NCBI GenBank assembly: GCA_023228325.1 | Contig: JALOBK010000008.1 | Coordinates: forward strand, 1-10,024 | DNA: 10,024 nucleotides | Direction of reading: 5' to 3' | Origin: a bacterium | GTDB lineage: Bacteria > Auribacterota > UBA6266 | Part shown: one piece after another, positions 1 to 6,053 of the stretch | Position numbering within the stretch: position 1 is the stretch's first letter | Layout of the letters: each line of letters opens with the position of its first letter | Made by a program: the position numbers and the translations under genes | Notes under the pieces: generated by a model | Told to the model about the DNA's origin: nothing | Databases searched by the model: none | The model's input: only the letters and a program-made list of their open reading frames with translations

Positions 1-441
1 TACATTTTCAACCCCGTATTTTTCAAGATTTATTTTCTTGATTCTTTCTTTTTCTTCTTCATTCTGTAAACTAGTTTTACACCCATATCTATCCATGCAT
101 GTTTTTTCTATTTTATCTCGAATTTCTTTGCAACGATTTACATTTTTATTTCCATATTTTTCTAAACAAGAATTTTCTCTTTTTTCAATAGTATCCTTAT
201 TATTGCTAGAACATTTTACAGAACAAAATTCAGGATATCCAACTGCAAGATTTCTGAATTTTACTTTACCACCACAAGTCTTGCAAATTCCTTCTTTCTC
301 ATCCTTTCTAAAGAATTTATTATAATAATCCTCCAGGGTGATTTTGTGTGTTTTGGTGAGATGTCCACCAATGCACTTGATGGACATCTCCCTTCCACAT
401 ATTTTACAAATGAAATTTATATTTGATTTTTCATTTTCCAT
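1..441 (-). CDS. Zinc-finger protein with KYGVENV-type repeats, mobile nuclease-associated (partial)
   Basis: This gene runs off the window at its 3' end; 147 residues are visible. The ATG at 441 follows AGGAG at 451-455 with a 9-base spacer. Near the N-terminus is a Cys2-His2-like finger (C12, C15, H27, H32; motif GGHLTKTH). A second cysteine set follows (CKTCGG at 53-58 and FCSVKC at 72-77). From about residue 92 there are tandem repeats built on CLEKYGNKNV, CMDRYGCKTS and NLEKYGVENV, spaced about 23 residues apart and joined by charged helices. Such repeats are common in phage proteins annotated as putative homing or mobile endonucleases, whose nuclease domain usually sits further C-terminal, here beyond the window. 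No nuclease motif is visible, so nuclease activity is inferred. Its position 49 bases after a truncated RNA polymerase beta gene may be meaningful. A non-mobile DNA-binding protein is the alternative. Confidence 0.78.
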   Translation of the reverse strand, partial: MENEKSNINFICKICGREMSIKCIGGHLTKTHKITLEDYYNKFFRKDEKEGICKTCGGKVKFRNLAVGYPEFCSVKCSSNNKDTIEKRENSCLEKYGNKNVNRCKEIRDKIEKTCMDRYGCKTSLQNEEEKERIKKINLEKYGVENV

Positions 442-490
442 ATCAATTTACTCCTTTTTTGTATACAGCTATGATTCCATATTTGTGTTG

Positions 491-1711
491 TTATTCAATC
501 ATATCAGTATCTAAAGTTAAAAAATTTATGATGCCACATTGTTGACGATCTGCTGTTAGAATCGAATCAAGCTTTCCATAATAACTATCATGAATATTTC
601 TTAAATCTGTTGGCATTGCTTTCCTACTGAGTCCCTGTGGACCCGAGTATGTTGTTTTCAATGATTCACCTATACTATGAATGACAGTCACACTATGATC
701 AGCTAGATGTTGCATTTCGGGCATCTTACTAGATAAATAATTTGTGATATTAACAGTTTTGGTTTTATCAATCTTATATGAATTCTTAGATAAAAGGAAT
801 GAAAGAATCTCGGAAAACAGTGGTCCCAATATATATTGGGATAAAATAATATCCTTGCGATTTAAATCACCACGTTCATTATTAAATTTATCTTTATTTA
901 TAAATCTTTCAAATAATTCGTGAGCTATAGTTTCACATTTCATTTTTTTGGCTATGAATAAATCTGATTTCTTCACACAATCAAAATATTCTATTAAATT
1001 AAATTTTTTGTATTTGTAAGAATTTGACATATCATACCAGAATTCTTTGGTGTTGAACTTTACTTTATTATTCATTTTCTGTGATAAGAATCCTTCCATC
1101 ATCTGATCGAAATCAGGGATATCAGGATTTATCTTTTCTATTTTTAATCTATCACCAAGAGTCACCCCGGATGTTTTGGAAATTATATTATCTATTTTAT
1201 AATTGCACTTATTTAGAAACCATTCTAGATCGTAAAAATAGCTCATCATATTTCCCATGTGTGTACTCTTATCTGATATACCAGCAAATCCTTTTATGGT
1301 ATGAAAATGAACAGTTAAAATGGTGCCTATAATTCTTATAACACCCTTTGACATCACCACAGTATCTATTAACTGAAATAGCGGATGTCTATAAACGCCA
1401 TTAATAACAAATTCAAGTGTAGTTTTTTCAGGGATTGGATATATGACGTCAATATCGTAATTTAAAACTTTTGTATTTGAGCTGCTATTAAATTTAATAT
1501 TAATTTTAGTACACTTTTCTAATGTGCCTTTAATTACTTTGACTTTTCGTTTATATTCTTCACCCTCGACAATATTTGCTTCTATAATCCCTGGAATGGT
1601 TCTCAGATTCTCTACAACAAGTCCAATAGTTTTTTCAATATTTTCAATTTCTTTTTCTTTATAGACAAAGGCTTTATCTATGAAGGATGGATTTCTAAAA
1701 TTATAAATCAT
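491..1711 (-). CDS. rpoB: DNA-directed RNA polymerase beta subunit, N-terminal part (split beta)
   Basis: This 406-residue protein matches only the N-terminal part of bacterial RpoB (1342 residues in E. coli). FVINGVYRHPLFQLI at 101-115 matches the conserved FVINGTERVIVSQL block. Residues 333-406 match the rifampicin-pocket and fork-loop region: GPQGLSR at 357-363 aligns with GPGGLTR, RNIHDSYYGK at 371-380 with RDVHPTHYGR, and GIINFL at 393-398 with GLINSL. The protein stops at about E. coli residue 580, so the C-terminal half of beta (hybrid-binding domain, flap, clamp contacts) must be encoded elsewhere. The near-invariant CPIETPEGPN stretch is replaced by DSILTADRQQ. The ATG directly abuts the TAA of the beta-prime gene, and its AGGAGG lies inside that gene's last codons, so the two are probably translationally coupled. 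The homology is certain in the last 75 residues and weaker in the middle (about 120-320), where the lobe domains should lie. Confidence 0.88.
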   Translation of the reverse strand: MIYNFRNPSFIDKAFVYKEKEIENIEKTIGLVVENLRTIPGIIEANIVEGEEYKRKVKVIKGTLEKCTKINIKFNSSSNTKVLNYDIDVIYPIPEKTTLEFVINGVYRHPLFQLIDTVVMSKGVIRIIGTILTVHFHTIKGFAGISDKSTHMGNMMSYFYDLEWFLNKCNYKIDNIISKTSGVTLGDRLKIEKINPDIPDFDQMMEGFLSQKMNNKVKFNTKEFWYDMSNSYKYKKFNLIEYFDCVKKSDLFIAKKMKCETIAHELFERFINKDKFNNERGDLNRKDIILSQYILGPLFSEILSFLLSKNSYKIDKTKTVNITNYLSSKMPEMQHLADHSVTVIHSIGESLKTTYSGPQGLSRKAMPTDLRNIHDSYYGKLDSILTADRQQCGIINFLTLDTDMIE

Positions 1712-4369
1712 TTATATTCCTCCTTTGCCATCTATATTTTCAAAACGATTAAACATAAATTTTAATAAGATATTATTGTAATTTGGATTTCTTAAAATTT
1801 CATAGAAATTTGTTCTACCTGGACTAAATGCAAATGCAAGCAGTGGTGACTGCAATCCAATACATACTATCTTGCTAACCGGTTTATACTCGACGCTTGA
1901 TTCTAACTTTCTCCATTGTGTGATTTTATTATCAACATATGACCATAATAACTGGGATATTAATAATTCAACGTGAATCATTTGAATATTGGAATAAGAC
2001 CCATACACTTTCATTAATATTTCAAGCATCTCTCTATAGTCATCACATTTTCCGGATAGCGCATCATTTACTCTTTTCATGTCTGTAACGATGTCTTCTT
2101 GTGTTTTAGACCCATCTTTTACAATAGCTGCACCAGATATATGGAAAGTTCTCAAAACATGCTGTGTGTTAATTTCTCCTATTGCTTGTGCAGATATAAA
2201 TCCAACGTATCTGCTTCTAGCAATATCACTCAATTTTCCATAGCATGTCTTACATATATCTTTTCCTTTGCATCTTATCGGGGATCTTAATATAACAGTT
2301 TTTCCAATATCATCTTTACAAACTAATCTTGATTTTTTGTCTTCATCAACAATATATCTGCCATATAAATGATTTAATATTTTTGGAGTAATAACTATTT
2401 GAACACCTTCGGTTGAACCACAATCCTCGTTATTATAATCAAGTTCTATGCTTGACATTGCATAAATTAATTGTCTGGTTAGGTATCCGGCTTTAGCAGT
2501 ATTTTCTGCTGTATCAATTAGACCCTTGCGAGTTCCATAACAAGACAAGAAATGTTCATAGGATGTTAACCCATCAATTAAACTATGGGTAATTGGTGTT
2601 TTTATGAAGTTTCCTTTATAATCTGAAACATGCCCTCTTGAGCAGAATATTTGTTTGGCTTGTAACCAATCTCCTCTTGCAGATGATTTGATTAGCTTTG
2701 ATAATTTAAATTTTTCTTTAATAGAATTGACATATCTCTCTTCATTTCCGATATTTACGCTAGGATTATCACTATTAAATATTTCTTTTTCTTTAAATTC
2801 ATTTGTAATTTCAGGAATAACAAAATTATCTAAATTTACATCTACTGGATAATAAGTACTATATTCAAACCCCATATCTTTTATTTTTCCACAAATATCT
2901 GCAACGGTTTCAGAATCATATTTCATGCTCAAATCATACAATATATTTTTTATTTTTTTCCTATCCATTGCTTCATTTATAAATGGATAATCTTTTGGAA
3001 AAATCTTATTGAACTCAACTCTCCCTTTGGTTGTTTTAATTCCTTCATGTTCACATTCTTCATTGAAGTCATATTCTTTATCACTCTGTGTCAGAATATA
3101 AACACCATAAACCATAGATTGGCTCGGTGAGAAATTAAAATTTGTATCAGAAACACTTAATAAATTCTTAGACGGAAGCATCTTATCAATGCACTCTACA
3201 GTGGCATCATTTGTGAGTGGCCTATAGACTGCCATTTGGTCTCCGTCGAAGTCTGCGTTGTACGGCGCACATATTAATGGGTTAATGTGTATTGCGAGAG
3301 TATTTTTGGTGACTACCTTAAATGCGAACATTCCCATTCTATGCAATGTTGGTTGTCTATTCAATATAATTATTTTATTATCACATGTTTTCTTAATAAA
3401 ATCATGTAAATTTGTTTGATCTGAAATATGTTTTTCTAATAGTTCATTTGCCTCTTGAGATGTTACACATATTCTTTTTTCCAATAAAGCATTTATTAAT
3501 TCTGGTTTAAATAATGGAACCAATAATTTATCAGAAATCCCGGCCTGATCTAATCCGAGAGTTGGGTCAACCACAATCGTCGATCTACCGGAAAAATCTA
3601 TTCTTTTCCCTAATAAATTATTCCTCATTAATTTATCTTTATCACCGTTTATATATTCTCCGCAATGCTCATATGCGCTGTAAACATCATACCATAGCCC
3701 TAATACGAAATCATAATTAAATATTTTTGTACTCTCTGGTTGGATGAATTTATTGTATTGCTCTTTCTTTATTAAGATATGCTGATAAATATAATTTAAT
3801 GAATCCATTGCTAATTCTTTATTGGTTACTACCACTGGTCTAAGATCTGGTGGAATAACCAACACATTTTTAGTGAATATATTTCCAAACTTATTCATCA
3901 TGACTTCATATATTTCAGGAACAAATATTTTTGCCATTTCTTCTATTAATTTATATAAGTCATCTATTTTCATTTCCTCATCACAAGGTTTTTCAACAAA
4001 TTTACCATCAACTATTTCGTAAAACGTGTATCCTGTTAATATTCTTCCCATCATTTTATTAAATCTATCTGTCTTTTGTTTCATGGATAAATAAATCATT
4101 GGATGGAGAACATTACAAGGCAATTTTATTGTTGCAACGGATCTTCGTCTAATAATACTAGATGCATATTTAACACCACAAATTGGGCATACCTTATTGA
4201 CATCTGTTGTATTTTTTATTCTACACTGGCAAGTATAATCTCTTATTGGACCAAATATTTGTTCGGAAAATATTCCTTGTGAATGAAACATATTTTGAGT
4301 TTTTAAAACTTTGCTAGAAGTGACTTCTGTAAGTTTTTCACTATATCGTTCTATATCTAGTAATTTCAA
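1712..4369 (-). CDS. rpoC: DNA-directed RNA polymerase beta-prime subunit, complete and compact
   Basis: This is the catalytic large subunit of a multisubunit RNA polymerase, in one 885-residue polypeptide against 1407 in E. coli. In order it shows the N-terminal zinc ribbon (C47, C49, C61, C64, spaced almost as in E. coli), clamp helices at about 183-250, NNLLGKRIDFSGRS at 250-263, LNRQPTLHR at 336-344 and the magnesium-binding NADFDGD at 371-377. Next come the F-loop/TPITHSLIDG region at 562-600, the bridge helix at about 614-640, the second zinc site (C650, C700, C706, C709) and the trigger loop at about 727-748 with R740 and H743. NIQMIHVELLISQLLW at 794-809 matches the C-terminal HIEVIVRQM block, and the C-terminal clamp follows. 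All core catalytic residues are present. The large lineage-specific insertions and most of the jaw are absent. The start is TTG, set by GGAGG six bases upstream. Identity is essentially certain; use in viral transcription is inferred from context. Confidence 0.97.
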   Translation of the reverse strand: MKLLDIERYSEKLTEVTSSKVLKTQNMFHSQGIFSEQIFGPIRDYTCQCRIKNTTDVNKVCPICGVKYASSIIRRRSVATIKLPCNVLHPMIYLSMKQKTDRFNKMMGRILTGYTFYEIVDGKFVEKPCDEEMKIDDLYKLIEEMAKIFVPEIYEVMMNKFGNIFTKNVLVIPPDLRPVVVTNKELAMDSLNYIYQHILIKKEQYNKFIQPESTKIFNYDFVLGLWYDVYSAYEHCGEYINGDKDKLMRNNLLGKRIDFSGRSTIVVDPTLGLDQAGISDKLLVPLFKPELINALLEKRICVTSQEANELLEKHISDQTNLHDFIKKTCDNKIIILNRQPTLHRMGMFAFKVVTKNTLAIHINPLICAPYNADFDGDQMAVYRPLTNDATVECIDKMLPSKNLLSVSDTNFNFSPSQSMVYGVYILTQSDKEYDFNEECEHEGIKTTKGRVEFNKIFPKDYPFINEAMDRKKIKNILYDLSMKYDSETVADICGKIKDMGFEYSTYYPVDVNLDNFVIPEITNEFKEKEIFNSDNPSVNIGNEERYVNSIKEKFKLSKLIKSSARGDWLQAKQIFCSRGHVSDYKGNFIKTPITHSLIDGLTSYEHFLSCYGTRKGLIDTAENTAKAGYLTRQLIYAMSSIELDYNNEDCGSTEGVQIVITPKILNHLYGRYIVDEDKKSRLVCKDDIGKTVILRSPIRCKGKDICKTCYGKLSDIARSRYVGFISAQAIGEINTQHVLRTFHISGAAIVKDGSKTQEDIVTDMKRVNDALSGKCDDYREMLEILMKVYGSYSNIQMIHVELLISQLLWSYVDNKITQWRKLESSVEYKPVSKIVCIGLQSPLLAFAFSPGRTNFYEILRNPNYNNILLKFMFNRFENIDGKGGI
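1719..1724 (-). promoter_or_regulatory. Ribosome-binding site of the beta N-terminal gene, inside beta-prime
   Basis: AGGAGG reads on the minus strand seven bases before the ATG at 1711, within the last codons (Lys-Gly-Gly-Ile) of the beta-prime gene. Together with the TAA-ATG junction this fixes the beta start and suggests coupled translation of the two subunits. Confidence 0.85.
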
Positions 4370-4375
4370 ATTTTA

Positions 4376-4380
4376 CCTCC
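4376..4380 (-). promoter_or_regulatory. Ribosome-binding site deciding the TTG start of beta-prime
   Basis: GGAGG, within a longer AAGGAGGGAGGT purine run, lies six bases before the TTG at 4369. There is no in-frame ATG nearby, and the protein start agrees with the beta-prime N-terminus, in which the zinc ribbon begins about 45 residues in. Confidence 0.85.
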
Positions 4381-4384
4381 CTCC

Positions 4385-4798
4385 TTAATAGAATGTAGCT
4401 GTATCTCCTTCAATATAATAAGTTTGATGATCCCATGATGTCTCCGGCCTAAAAAGCAAAAGATCAAACAGAATCATATTCGCAAATTTATTAATATCAT
4501 CTTTATACATCCAAATCTGACTAGAAACTGGAACTTGGTTTTTTATTGTGCTTAGTTTATGTGTGGATGGATGATATCCTTTTTCTATAGTAACTATATT
4601 TCTTAGAGTATCTATTCTCACATGCCTAATATTATATCTGTTAACAACATAATATAGACCAGTTGATGTGTTCACAAAATAAATGAACCAATCTCCATGG
4701 ATATCAATTATATTTCCATTAACATTAACTCTATGTGAATTTTTTTCAATATAATCATTCAATTCTTTAAATTTTACTTTTTCAATTGCAACGAACAT
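4385..4798 (-). CDS. Hypothetical protein, about 137 residues
   Basis: I do not recognise a family. The protein is predicted to be soluble, with no signal peptide or membrane segment. Its centre is rich in alternating hydrophobic, aromatic and polar residues that suggest beta strands (DWFIYFVN, GLYYVVNRYNIRHVRI). The C-terminal third looks helical (KDDINKFANMILFDLLLF) and ends with an aromatic, acidic tail. There is no cysteine pair, nucleotide-binding loop or catalytic motif. I place the start at the ATG at 4798 because GGAGA at 4804-4808 lies five bases upstream. A TTG at 4810 in the same frame would add four residues but has no well-placed ribosome-binding site. The start overlaps the end of the preceding gene by 25 bases, and the gene stops 15 bases before beta-prime, so it is probably co-transcribed and perhaps co-translated with both. 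A polymerase accessory role is possible by position only. Confidence 0.82.
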   Translation of the reverse strand: MFVAIEKVKFKELNDYIEKNSHRVNVNGNIIDIHGDWFIYFVNTSTGLYYVVNRYNIRHVRIDTLRNIVTIEKGYHPSTHKLSTIKNQVPVSSQIWMYKDDINKFANMILFDLLLFRPETSWDHQTYYIEGDTATFY

Positions 4799-5199
4799 AT
4801 TTCTCTCCAATCCTTAATCAACAATCCTTCCTTTGTTTTTAAGAGCATTCCTGTTATCAATTTTAACCAATCATGTTTTGGCACATAAAAATCTTTTGTA
4901 AATATAAATCCAAATCCCATATAGTTTTTTAAATTTTCAAATATTAAGTCATTTTCAAAAATACACAACCCAGCATATAAATTTGATCGTGTATTCAATG
5001 TGATAAATTTACTTTTACCAATTAAGTTTATCAGACTTTTACTGCTTTTATTGACTTTCAAAAAATAAAAATTTCCAATATTTAATAACCCAGCTGCAAA
5101 GGTGTCAGTTTGACTCAGGGTCTTTAGTTTACAACTTTTATCATTATAAGTTACAATCGTATCTTCGGACAAATCTAGTGGTATTTTTTCTATACTCAA
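4774..5199 (-). CDS. Hypothetical protein, 141 residues
   Basis: I do not recognise a family. The sequence is lysine-rich and hydrophobic in patches, with no signal peptide and no clear membrane segment. The N-terminal half looks beta-rich (TIVTYNDKSCKLKTL, GNFYFLKVN, SKFITLNTRS). A GLCIFENDLIFENLKNYMG stretch follows around residues 77-95, and the C-terminus is probably helical (HDWLKLITGMLLKTKEG). Its two cysteines after the N-terminal region are not arranged as a metal site. The start is TTG at 5199, supported by GGAGG six bases upstream. The ATG at 5203 is in another frame, too close to the same site, and opens only a frame of about 19 codons. The gene follows the 88-residue gene by 19 bases and overlaps the next by 25. 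Length and position resemble the following 137-residue gene, but I see no convincing sequence similarity that would mark a duplication. Confidence 0.83.
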   Translation of the reverse strand: MSIEKIPLDLSEDTIVTYNDKSCKLKTLSQTDTFAAGLLNIGNFYFLKVNKSSKSLINLIGKSKFITLNTRSNLYAGLCIFENDLIFENLKNYMGFGFIFTKDFYVPKHDWLKLITGMLLKTKEGLLIKDWREICSLQLKK

Positions 5200-5205
5200 A
5201 CATAC

Positions 5206-5210
5206 CCTCC
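5206..5210 (-). promoter_or_regulatory. Ribosome-binding site deciding the TTG start at 5199
   Basis: GGAGG lies six bases before the TTG at 5199 but only two bases before the out-of-frame ATG at 5203. This favours the non-ATG start. Confidence 0.8.
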
Positions 5211-5218
5211 ACCTAAAA

Positions 5219-5485
5219 TTAAGCAGACATATTTAAAATATACAGATGATTATCCTTCTCACTGACAATATACTGTCCGCTAGTTTTTTCACTTAACAAT
5301 TTTTTAACTTCTTCTTTTGGTAAGGAAGTGACAATTTCATCACACTTTACTAAACTTTTTTCCTCTACTCCTAGAAGATCATAAATCTCATCCATCCAAG
5401 GTGGAACGTGGATTATAGTATGTGTCTCTATTTCATCCGTGTAATTATACATTATGTTGTGATTCAATGTCGATAATTTTTCCAT
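5219..5485 (-). CDS. Small acidic hypothetical protein, 88 residues
   Basis: I do not recognise a family. It is an acidic soluble protein with an IIHVPPWMDEIYDLLGV stretch at about 24-40, a helical KEEVKKLLSEK segment near 57-67, and a beta-like C-terminus (GQYIVSEKDNHLYILNMSA). It does not end in Gly-Gly, so it does not look like a classical ubiquitin-like partner of the E1-like protein next to it. The start at ATG 5485 overlaps the end of the ThiF-like gene by 41 bases. It is preceded by GGGGGA, a modest ribosome-binding site. A second in-frame ATG at 5452, overlapping the upstream stop as ATAATG, would give 77 residues but lacks a ribosome-binding site. The overlap implies tight coupling of expression with the ThiF-like gene and hints that the two products may act together. 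Confidence 0.78.
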   Translation of the reverse strand: MEKLSTLNHNIMYNYTDEIETHTIIHVPPWMDEIYDLLGVEEKSLVKCDEIVTSLPKEEVKKLLSEKTSGQYIVSEKDNHLYILNMSA

Positions 5486-6041
5486 TTTTCCCCCATATTA
5501 AATCATGATGAGACATATCTTTAAAATCAATTAAAAATGAATTTATTTTCTTGCGCCCGTCTATCAAATCTATCAGATTTTTGCAAAATTTTACAGCGCA
5601 ATGTAATTCTGGTTTCGTATCATATTCTTTTGGGTTATACCTAAATTTGGAATAATCAACATCATTTAAAAGTATCCCGTAATCATGATTGAGAAAGCAC
5701 TTATAATAAAGATTATAGCTTATATTTTCTATATCGCTATTTACATCTCTAAAATCCAAAACAACATCAAATTTATTATCATTTTTATAATGTTCTAATT
5801 TCCCATTAAAGAAATCAATAATACTTATTTTTCTATTATGAATTTTATAAATTAACCTAACACATTCCACGATTTTTGATTTATTTATATTTGAATACAA
5901 TGTGTATTTTAAGTCATCATCGCTTATGATATCGTAATCAACCAGAGTGAGATCCCAATCTTCTATTAAGTTATTTGTCTTCAAAAGTGTAAATAAAAAA
6001 TTAGAACCTAAAGTTCCAAGCCCTCCTATTAAAATTTTCAA
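5445..6041 (-). CDS. Divergent ThiF/E1-fold Rossmann protein
   Basis: This 198-residue protein begins at once with a beta strand and a glycine-rich nucleotide loop (ILIGGLGTLGSNF, 3-15). A strand with the acidic pair D35 and D37 (LTLVDYDIIS) follows, then a conserved-type lysine in NKSK at 53-56 and FDVVLDFRD at 91-99. This order matches the adenylating ThiF/MoeB/E1 family, which activates the C-terminus of ubiquitin-like or sulphur-carrier proteins with ATP. However, the family's Asn-Leu-Asn-Arg segment is replaced by DDDLKY, so the catalytic arginine is missing. There is no CxxC zinc pair and no obvious catalytic cysteine loop. It is also shorter than typical members (about 240-250). Adenylation activity is therefore doubtful; it may bind nucleotide only or act as a scaffold. 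The TTG start at 6041 is fixed by GGAGG four bases upstream and by the fold beginning immediately. An NAD-binding Rossmann protein is the alternative. Confidence 0.72.
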   Translation of the reverse strand: MKILIGGLGTLGSNFLFTLLKTNNLIEDWDLTLVDYDIISDDDLKYTLYSNINKSKIVECVRLIYKIHNRKISIIDFFNGKLEHYKNDNKFDVVLDFRDVNSDIENISYNLYYKCFLNHDYGILLNDVDYSKFRYNPKEYDTKPELHCAVKFCKNLIDLIDGRKKINSFLIDFKDMSHHDLIWGKNGKIIDIESQHNV

Positions 6042-6045
6042 TAAT

Positions 6046-6050
6046 CCTCC
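6046..6050 (-). promoter_or_regulatory. Ribosome-binding site deciding the TTG start of the ThiF-like gene
   Basis: GGAGG (in AAGGGAGG) lies four bases before the TTG at 6041 and starts just after the TAG of the helicase gene at 6054-6056. The spacing is short, but no other in-frame start is available before the glycine-rich loop. Confidence 0.75.
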
Positions 6051-6053
6051 CTT

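Noticed and set aside
38..325. Plus-strand open frame of 95 codons
   Set aside because: It is the reverse shadow of the KYGVENV-repeat gene, whose repeats and ribosome-binding site clearly place coding on the minus strand.
442..490. Possible promoter before the KYGVENV-repeat gene (TATACA near 462-467)
   Set aside because: It sits directly next to the ribosome-binding site with no suitably spaced -35 element. The phage polymerase's own promoter motif is unknown, so I do not call one.
470..503. Inverted repeat TATGATT / AATCATA around the end of the beta gene, loop of 20 bases
   Set aside because: Seven mostly A-T pairs with a long loop and no T-run in the direction of transcription. It is not a credible terminator and is expected by chance in AT-rich DNA.
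1081..4022. Several short plus-strand open frames inside the polymerase genes
   Set aside because: Each lies within conserved beta or beta-prime coding sequence on the minus strand and shows no recognisable protein features of its own.
4385..5199. The adjacent genes of 137 and 141 residues as a tandem duplication
   Set aside because: Apart from length, I see no shared motifs in the two sequences.
4774..5485. A complete ubiquitin-like conjugation or PRTRC-type set (ThiF with E2-like, JAB and ubiquitin-like partners)
   Set aside because: No JAB metal-binding motif, no E2-like catalytic cysteine context and no C-terminal Gly-Gly are visible in the small proteins. Only the ThiF-like fold is supported.
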